From contig JALORM010000068.1 of the NCBI GenBank assembly GCA_025458985.1, positions 1-9,858 of the forward strand: 9,858 bases of DNA, given 5' to 3'. Position numbers and translations under genes: made by a program. Position 1 is the stretch's first letter; each line of letters starts with the position of its first letter. Of the stretch, positions 5,670-9,858 are shown in pieces. This DNA is from Paracoccaceae bacterium. GTDB taxonomy: Bacteria; Pseudomonadota; Alphaproteobacteria; Rhodobacterales; Rhodobacteraceae. The notes under the pieces were generated by a model, which ran no database searches, had not been told where the DNA came from, and saw nothing but the letters and a program-made list of their open reading frames with translations.

Positions 5670-6580
5670 GGCCACCTCGCGCGCCGGGGAACCTTCACGG
5701 CGAGCATGGGCATCAGCCACGGCGACCGGAAGCGGGTCAGGTCCAGCGCCTCGTGCACGCCCACCGTCTCCTCGCCGTCGATCTGCGTCTGCACGGCGGA
5801 CCGGCAGTAGAACGGCGCGTCGAGCATCGCCTTGACCTGCCGCGGCCGGTACCCCGGATCGGCCCGTGTCTCCCGCCGGACGGCCCAGAGAGACCGCGCC
5901 AGCCGGGCCTTCGGAGGTGGGTCGATCACCTCGGCCACGTCGCCGCGGAAGCGGACGCCGACCGCAAGGTCGGACCCGTCGGCGCGCGTTGCGTCGTAGA
6001 ACACCGTCGCCCCGCCCCGGGTCGGGAACCGACCCCAGGTCCAGTAGCGGAAATCGGCCTCGAGCGCCCGGGTCCCGAAGTTGGCGTCGAAGTAGCCGTG
6101 CCCCGCCCATGTCCAGCCGGGCCTGTCGAGCCGCACCTCGATCCGCGCCGAGGGGGCGAAGGGGCGCCAGACATGGGCGCCGTCCGGCGTCAGAGGCAGT
6201 TCGACGGCGGAGGTCGCCTCGGGCGTCAGGACAACCTCGCCCCTCAGTCGGCCGAGGTGCGGCCAGCAGAGCTCGTCGATCGCCACGGTCAGGCGCGTGC
6301 CATCCCAGTGCATCGCCGAGGGGCCGATCGACAGCGTGTCGGCGGTCAGCGCCAGCGCCGACTGGCCCCGGTCGGTCATCGTCCAGCGGCCGCCGGGGCC
6401 ATAGGTGACGGCGTTCAGGCAGCAGTGATCCGCAGGCGTGCGCCGTCCGCTCCAGCGGTACCAGGGCGAGAAGACCGACCCTATGAAGCCGATGATCGAG
6501 ATCGCGCGGGCGCCGTCGTCCGAGATGCCGTCGAGATACCACCAGGCGTATCCGTCCGGCGGAACATCGAGGTCGAAGCA
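5666..6580 (-). CDS. crtC: Carotenoid 1,2-hydratase (hydroxyneurosporene synthase) CrtC; start codon not resolved
   Basis: CrtC adds water across the C1,2 double bond of neurosporene or lycopene to give 1-hydroxy carotenoids, the step before CrtD. About 304 residues can be read with clear family motifs: VPPDGYAWWYLDGISDDG, then IGFIGSVFSPWYRWSGRR, RWTMTDRG, GPSAMHWDG, GHGYFDANFGTRALEADFRY, WTWGRFP, and the end MLAVKVPRRARW. No ATG, GTG or TTG exists in this frame between the family N-terminus (around 6550-6580) and an ATG at 6871 deep inside crtD. A strong GGAGG sits at 6589-6585, just where a CrtC ribosome-binding site should be, and a GTG at 6581-6579 has fair spacing but lies in a different frame. 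A single-base indel just after that GTG would restore a normal gene. The upstream end is therefore approximate. Confidence 0.85.
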   Translation of the reverse strand, partial: CFDLDVPPDGYAWWYLDGISDDGARAISIIGFIGSVFSPWYRWSGRRTPADHCCLNAVTYGPGGRWTMTDRGQSALALTADTLSIGPSAMHWDGTRLTVAIDELCWPHLGRLRGEVVLTPEATSAVELPLTPDGAHVWRPFAPSARIEVRLDRPGWTWAGHGYFDANFGTRALEADFRYWTWGRFPTRGGATVFYDATRADGSDLAVGVRFRGDVAEVIDPPPKARLARSLWAVRRETRADPGYRPRQVKAMLDAPFYCRSAVQTQIDGEETVGVHEALDLTRFRSPWLMPMLAVKVPRRARWP

Positions 6581-8052
6581 CGGTCCTCCAAGATCGCCTC
6601 GGCCGCGTGCCGGCCTGAGAGGGTTGCCATCGGGATCCCCGCCCCCGGGTGCGCCCCGCCGCCGGCCAGGTAGAGGCCCTTGATCCGCGTCCGCGCCCCG
6701 GGTCGGGCGAAAGGCGCCATCAGGCCATGCGGGCTCAGCCCGTAGAGGGAGCCGGCCGATCCGGGAAACAGGGCCGCAAAGCGGCCCGGGTCCGTCAGGG
6801 CTGCCGGAGGCGGAGCCGGCGCGAAGCTCAGGCCACGCGCCGCCAGCGTGTCGAACACCCGGGTACGGCATCTGGATTCCTCCTCCGGCGGGCCTCCTGT
6901 CAGGGGCGGGCCGTTCATGATGATCTCGAAGCGCTCGATTGCCGGCGGGGTTCTGCCGCTGCCGCGGTCCTCGGCGCAGAGGTAGAGCGTCGGGTCCTCG
7001 GGCGGGCGACCCGCGGCAAGCGCCTCGAACTCGGTCTTCGGGTCGGCGCCGAAGAAGACGGTGTGGTGCGCAAGCTCCCGCCCCTGCGGGGTGGACGCGA
7101 AGGCCCAGACATAGGCGGACTGGCTGCGGGGCTCGGTCGCGCGCCGCGCCACGGCGGCGCGCGCGCCCTGCCCCAGCAGCCCCTCGGCCAGCGCCCGGGG
7201 GTCGCCGTTGAACACCACGCGATCGGCGAGAACCCGGCGGCCGTCCGCGGTGTGGACGGCAGCGACCCGGCCGTCGCGCAGTTCGATCTTCTCGGCGCCG
7301 GTCCCGAGTTCGGCCTCGACCCCGAGCGATTCGGCCAGCGCGAGCATCGTGGCGGCAAGTCGGTGCATGCCGCCCTCGACGCGCCAGACGCCCCGCGCCT
7401 CGGAATGCCAGATCAACCCGAGGACCGCGGGACTGAGGTAGGGCGAGCCGCCGACATAGGTCGCGTAGCGGCCGAAAAGCTGCGCAAGGCGCGCGTCGGC
7501 GAATCGCCCGGCCAGCAGCCCGGCCAGGCTGCGCCCCGGCAGCAGCACCGGCAGGAGGCCCGGGCGGGACAACGCAGAAAGCACCAGCCGGCCAAGACGG
7601 GGCTGTGGGGCCTGCATCATCGGTGCGTCGAAGGCCCGGTAGAGCCGTCCGGCCGTGGCCGAGAAGGCGCGGAAGTCGGCCTCGGCGCGCGCGCCGCCAA
7701 AGCCGCGCACGGCGGCCGCGCTGGCCTCGGGATCGGCAAATAGGTCGAGAGTTGCGCCGTCGGGCCAGTAGTGGCGGGCGAGCAACGGCTCGGGCACCAG
7801 GCTCACGTGGTCGTCGATCCGCGCGCCGCAGTCTGCGAACAGCGCCTCGAACACGGGCTTCATGGTGACCACCGTCGGGCCGGCGTCGACCGGTCCGGCC
7901 GGGCTCGGCAGGGTGCGCATCTTGCCGCCGGGCCAGGGGTGACGGTCAAGCAGCGTCACCGCAAGGCCGGCACGCGCAAGCCGCGCGGCGGCCGCAAGGC
8001 CGCCGACGCCCGCACCGATCACGACGGCCCGCTCGCGCGCGGCGCTGCCCAT
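6481..8052 (-). CDS. crtD: Hydroxy/methoxyneurosporene 3,4-desaturase CrtD, with an unusual C-terminal extension
   Basis: CrtD is an FAD-dependent desaturase of the phytoene-desaturase family that introduces the C3,4 double bond in 1-hydroxy or 1-methoxy carotenoids at the membrane. The ATG at 8052-8050 has GGGAGG 6 nt upstream. Residues 10-36 form the FAD-binding fold (VVIGAGVGGLAAAARLARAG, ending at an acidic residue, D36), followed by RHPWPGGKMRTL and GPTVVT. The C-terminal FAD motif is LYLAGGGAHPGAGIPMATLSGRHAAEAI. Family members usually end a few residues after this. Here the frame continues for about 33 more residues, rich in Arg, Ser and Thr, to a TAG at 6483-6481, overlapping crtC by about 100 bp. 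That tail resembles out-of-frame crtC, so an indel or a missing stop near 6575-6590 is suspected. Total 523 residues against about 490-495 usual. Confidence 0.93.
   Translation of the reverse strand: MGSAARERAVVIGAGVGGLAAAARLARAGLAVTLLDRHPWPGGKMRTLPSPAGPVDAGPTVVTMKPVFEALFADCGARIDDHVSLVPEPLLARHYWPDGATLDLFADPEASAAAVRGFGGARAEADFRAFSATAGRLYRAFDAPMMQAPQPRLGRLVLSALSRPGLLPVLLPGRSLAGLLAGRFADARLAQLFGRYATYVGGSPYLSPAVLGLIWHSEARGVWRVEGGMHRLAATMLALAESLGVEAELGTGAEKIELRDGRVAAVHTADGRRVLADRVVFNGDPRALAEGLLGQGARAAVARRATEPRSQSAYVWAFASTPQGRELAHHTVFFGADPKTEFEALAAGRPPEDPTLYLCAEDRGSGRTPPAIERFEIIMNGPPLTGGPPEEESRCRTRVFDTLAARGLSFAPAPPPAALTDPGRFAALFPGSAGSLYGLSPHGLMAPFARPGARTRIKGLYLAGGGAHPGAGIPMATLSGRHAAEAILEDRASTSMFRRTDTPGGISTASRTTAPARSRSSAS
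6585..6589 (-). promoter_or_regulatory. Shine-Dalgarno GGAGG for crtC, inside the end of crtD
   Basis: A full GGAGG on the minus strand lies directly upstream of the first CrtC-like codons and just after the codons where CrtD normally ends (HAAEAIL). It marks where crtC translation should begin even though no in-frame canonical start follows it. Confidence 0.5.
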
Positions 8053-8058
8053 GCGGGA

Positions 8059-8064
8059 CCTCCC
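8059..8064 (-). promoter_or_regulatory. Shine-Dalgarno GGGAGG of crtD
   Basis: GGGAGG lies 6 nt upstream of the ATG at 8052-8050. It selects this start over the upstream ATG at 8097, which would add 15 residues and cover the promoter and PpsR site. Confidence 0.65.
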
Positions 8065-8071
8065 GACTCCG

Positions 8072-8077
8072 TTGACA
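8072..8077 (+). promoter_or_regulatory. Candidate -35 element TTGACA for crtE
   Basis: A perfect TTGACA on the plus strand. A -10 would fall at about 8095-8100 (CACACT, weak), inside the PpsR palindrome. The weak -10 is typical of regulated photosynthesis promoters but makes this assignment tentative. Confidence 0.4.
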
Positions 8078-8081
8078 TGGG

Positions 8082-8109
8082 AGGATAGACTGTCCACACT
8101 GATTTACAA
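8082..8109 (-). promoter_or_regulatory. Candidate crtD promoter overlapping the PpsR site
   Basis: On the minus strand, TTGTAA (8109-8104, four of six) and TATCCT (8087-8082, four of six) are 16 bp apart. Transcription would begin near 8075, about 23 nt before the crtD ATG. The -35 and spacer overlap the TGT-N12-ACA palindrome, consistent with repression by PpsR. Confidence 0.45.
8091..8108. promoter_or_regulatory. PpsR/CrtJ operator (TGT-N12-ACA) between crtD and crtE
   Basis: TGTCCACACTGATTTACA is an exact match to the TGT-N12-ACA palindrome bound by PpsR/CrtJ, the aerobic and light-dependent repressor of photosynthesis genes in purple bacteria. It lies in the divergent crtD-crtE region, covering the -35/spacer of the crtD promoter and the -10 region of crtE. 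I found only one exact copy; these repressors often use pairs. Confidence 0.8.
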
Positions 8110-8117
8110 CTGGCTGT

Positions 8118-8966
8118 CAGGCGGCGGTCGAGGCAGCCATCGGGCGGGGGCGCGCCGGGCCGGCCCCGCCGCGGCTGGGGTCTGCGCTTGGCTATGCGGT
8201 CACGCCGGGCGGCGCGCGGATCCGGCCGACCATCCTGCTGTCGGTCGCCCAGGCCTGCGGCGACGACCGTCCCGCCATGGCGGATGCCGCCGCCGCGGCG
8301 CTGGAGCTGGTGCACTGCGCCAGCCTCGTGCACGACGACCTGCCGATGTTCGACGACGCCGACATCCGGCGCGGCAAGCCCTCGGTTCACCGTGCCTACT
8401 CGGAGCCTCTGGCGCTGTTGGCGGGCGACAGCCTGATCTTCCTCGCGTTCGGCGAACTTGCCCGGGCCGCGGCCATCGACTGTGCCCGCGCGGCCGAGCT
8501 GATCGGCATCCTCTCCACCCGTGCCGGCATGCCGCACGGCATCTGCGCGGGGCAGGGTTGGGAAAGCGAGCCGGCGATCGACCTGTCGGCCTATCACCGC
8601 GCCAAGACCGGGGCGCTGTTCATCGCGGCGACCCAGATGGGTGCCGTCGCGGCCGGCCAGGAGGCCGAGCCCTGGGAGGAGCTGGGCGCGCGCATCGGCG
8701 AGGCGTTCCAGGTGGCCGACGACTTGCGCGATGCCCTCTACGACGAGGCGGCGCTGGGCAAGCCCGCCGGACAGGACGCGATCCATGCCCGGCCGAACGC
8801 AGTCGCCGAACTGGGGGTGCAGGGCGCGATCCGTCGTCTGACTGACATCCTTGCGGGCGCGATCGCCTCGATCCCGTCCTGCCCGGGCGAGGCGATGCTC
8901 GCCGCGATGGTGCGCAAGACCGCCGAGCGGCTGACGCCGGTGGCTCCGGCGCGGGCCAGGGCGTGA
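8118..8966 (+). CDS. crtE: Geranylgeranyl diphosphate synthase CrtE; start codon not resolved
   Basis: CrtE condenses isopentenyl diphosphate with allylic diphosphates to make C20 GGPP, the precursor for carotenoids and for the bacteriochlorophyll phytyl tail. Motifs: GYAVTPGGARIRPT (substrate-binding), first aspartate-rich motif DDLPMFDDADIRRGKP, GICAGQGWESE, YHRAKTGALFIAA, and second aspartate motif FQVADDLRDAL, ending IPSCPGEAMLAAMV. The sequence strongly resembles Rhodobacter CrtE. The first in-frame ATG is at 8277, which would remove GGARIRPT, so it cannot be the true start. Family-like codons (QAAVEAAIGRGR) reach back to 8118 and the frame is open from 8103, after a TGA at 8100-8102. 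No ATG, GTG or TTG occurs in frame in that stretch. A non-canonical start or a small indel near 8103-8125 is likely. The start given is approximate. crtF follows 82 bp downstream. Confidence 0.88.
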   Translation, partial: QAAVEAAIGRGRAGPAPPRLGSALGYAVTPGGARIRPTILLSVAQACGDDRPAMADAAAAALELVHCASLVHDDLPMFDDADIRRGKPSVHRAYSEPLALLAGDSLIFLAFGELARAAAIDCARAAELIGILSTRAGMPHGICAGQGWESEPAIDLSAYHRAKTGALFIAATQMGAVAAGQEAEPWEELGARIGEAFQVADDLRDALYDEAALGKPAGQDAIHARPNAVAELGVQGAIRRLTDILAGAIASIPSCPGEAMLAAMVRKTAERLTPVAPARARA

Positions 8967-8976
8967 CCTGCGAAGG

Positions 8977-8990
8977 CAAGGCGCGCCTTG
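8977..8990. repeat. 14-bp perfect palindrome between crtE and crtF
   Basis: CAAGGCGCGCCTTG lies 10 bp after the crtE stop in an 82-bp gap. As RNA its central bases must loop out, leaving a short stem. It could stabilise the crtE 3' end or modulate read-through into crtF, or bind a protein as DNA. There is no T tract and no PpsR palindrome in this gap. Confidence 0.35.
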
Positions 8991-9048
8991 GCTGCGGTGC
9001 CCAGCTATGTGCTACCGATGGGCGCTCGGGCAGAACAGGGCAAGCGAC

Positions 9049-9858
9049 ATGGCTGACGTGCGTCCGCACCTGCCGCCGGCGCCTTCTGCGGAGACGTGGC
9101 GCGGAAGGCTGAACCGGCTGGTGGCCAGCCGCGCCTTCCAGCGCTGGGCGGCGCGGGTGCCGGGGGTGCGGCGCCTCGCGCGTCGAGAGGGAGAGCGGCT
9201 CTTCGACCTCGTGGCGGGGTTCGTGCACACGCAGGTCTTGCTTGCGGTGGTCGAGCTTGACCTTCTGCGCGCCTGCCGTGATGCGCCGGTCCGGACCGCG
9301 GCGCTGGCAATCCGCGCCGGGGTCGCGGCCGAGCGGATGGAGGCGCTGATGCGCGCCGCCGCCGCGCTGGGGCTGTTCCGCGCCGGTCGCGACGGCTGGC
9401 AGACCTCGCGCCTCGGTGCGGCCGCCCTGGGGGTTCCGGGGCTTGCAGCGATGATCCGACACCACCCTGTGCTCTATCGTGACCTCTCCGACCCGGTGGC
9501 CCTGCTGCGCGGCGAGGTCGAGACCGAGCTTGCCGCCTTCTGGCCCTACGTCTTCGGCGCCGGTGCGGCTGAAGATCCCGGGCGCGCGGCCGACTATTCC
9601 GCGCTGATGGCCGACACGCAGGGGCTGGTCGCCGAGGAAGTGCTGGCCGCGGTGTCGCTGAAGGGGGTCCGGCGGCTGGTCGACGTGGGCGGCGGGACCG
9701 GCGCCTTCCTGGCCGAGGCGGGCCTGCGCTGGCCTGCGCTGTCGATGGTGCTCTTCGATCTGCCTGCCGTGGTGCCGGGCGCCGAGGCGCGCCTGTCGCG
9801 GGCGGGACTGCGCGACCGGGTCGAGATCGTGGCCGGGTCGTTCCGCGACGATCCCTTG
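9049..9858 (+). CDS. crtF: Hydroxyneurosporene O-methyltransferase CrtF, N-terminal 270 residues (runs off the right edge)
   Basis: CrtF transfers methyl from S-adenosylmethionine to the C1 hydroxyl of carotenoids made by CrtC/CrtD, giving methoxy carotenoids such as spheroidene. The ATG at 9049 has AGGG at 9037-9040 with an 8-nt spacer. The N-terminal part is the helical dimerisation/winged-helix domain typical of plant-type O-methyltransferases (FDLVAGFVHTQVLLAVVELDLL, then GLFRAGRDGWQTSRLGAAALG). The SAM-binding motif I is VDVGGGTG at 211-218, followed by VLFDLPAVVPGA, motif II. The frame is open to the end of the window; family members are roughly 370-390 residues, so about 100 residues are missing. 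Position after crtE matches the conserved crtE-crtF order of Rhodobacter photosynthesis clusters, where bch genes usually follow. Confidence 0.93.
   Translation, partial: MADVRPHLPPAPSAETWRGRLNRLVASRAFQRWAARVPGVRRLARREGERLFDLVAGFVHTQVLLAVVELDLLRACRDAPVRTAALAIRAGVAAERMEALMRAAAALGLFRAGRDGWQTSRLGAAALGVPGLAAMIRHHPVLYRDLSDPVALLRGEVETELAAFWPYVFGAGAAEDPGRAADYSALMADTQGLVAEEVLAAVSLKGVRRLVDVGGGTGAFLAEAGLRWPALSMVLFDLPAVVPGAEARLSRAGLRDRVEIVAGSFRDDPL

Noticed and set aside
4893..6581. A 562-codon minus-strand frame running from a GTG in front of crtC through to the end of the GFA protein
   Set aside because: Its first ~300 codons are out of frame with crtC and are Arg-rich with no family features; only the GFA part (4893-5669) is real. 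The lack of stops reflects the high GC content.
8051..8126. A plus-strand peptide from ATG 8051 or TTG 8072 reading EDRLSTLIYNWLS, considered as the N-terminus of CrtE joined by a frameshift
   Set aside because: It would be translated through the crtD promoter and the PpsR site, which mark this stretch as regulatory DNA. It shows no clear match to CrtE N-termini.
8277..8966. crtE starting at the first in-frame ATG
   Set aside because: This would remove the conserved GGARIRPT substrate-binding region, which is encoded in the same frame just upstream.

Overview
The window is very GC-rich, densely packed DNA that most likely comes from a photosynthetic alphaproteobacterium of the Rhodobacteraceae (Rhodobacter/Roseobacter type). 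The main reasons are the divergent carotenoid genes crtD-crtC and crtE-crtF, which form one edge of a photosynthesis gene cluster, and a textbook PpsR/CrtJ palindrome between crtD and crtE. The genus cannot be fixed from the sequence.

Layout. (1) Positions 1-1468: the 5' end of mutY (minus strand, runs off the left edge) diverges from a DUF721/DciA-like gene and a Tat-signal, CPHC-type DsbA-family thioredoxin (both plus strand). (2) Positions 1474-4026: a minus-strand lipid A/LPS operon of DUF4170 small protein, a WaaA-like glycosyltransferase and lpxK, with a recognisable promoter upstream. The WaaA-like protein lacks the family's catalytic glutamate. dsbA and lpxK converge with 5 bp between their stop codons. 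(3) Positions 4142-4789: rluA pseudouridine synthase on the minus strand, preceded by three back-to-back inverted repeats (4833-4890). (4) Positions 4893-8052: a minus-strand operon crtD, crtC and a tandem double GFA-domain protein; the last overlaps the crtC stop by 4 bp. (5) Positions 8103-9858: crtE and the first 270 codons of crtF on the plus strand.

How the genes work together. CrtE makes the C20 precursor GGPP. CrtC (hydration), CrtD (3,4-desaturation) and CrtF (O-methylation) modify neurosporene or lycopene into methoxylated carotenoids of the spheroidene/spirilloxanthin type. crtA, crtI and crtB are not in this window. One PpsR site at 8091-8108 sits where it would cover both crtD and crtE promoters, so oxygen/light repression of both arms from one palindrome is likely. 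LpxK and the WaaA-like protein act, or descend from enzymes that act, in lipid A-Kdo assembly. MutY, the DUF721 protein and RluA are housekeeping functions.

The strongest oddity is that three genes (DUF721, crtC, crtE) have family-like N-terminal coding sequence extending upstream of any in-frame ATG, GTG or TTG, and crtD reads about 33 codons past its expected end into crtC. Small indels in the assembled sequence, non-canonical starts, or frameshifting could explain this; the sequence alone cannot decide. I saw no mobile element, CRISPR array, tRNA or rRNA, and no gene-free stretch longer than 300 bp.
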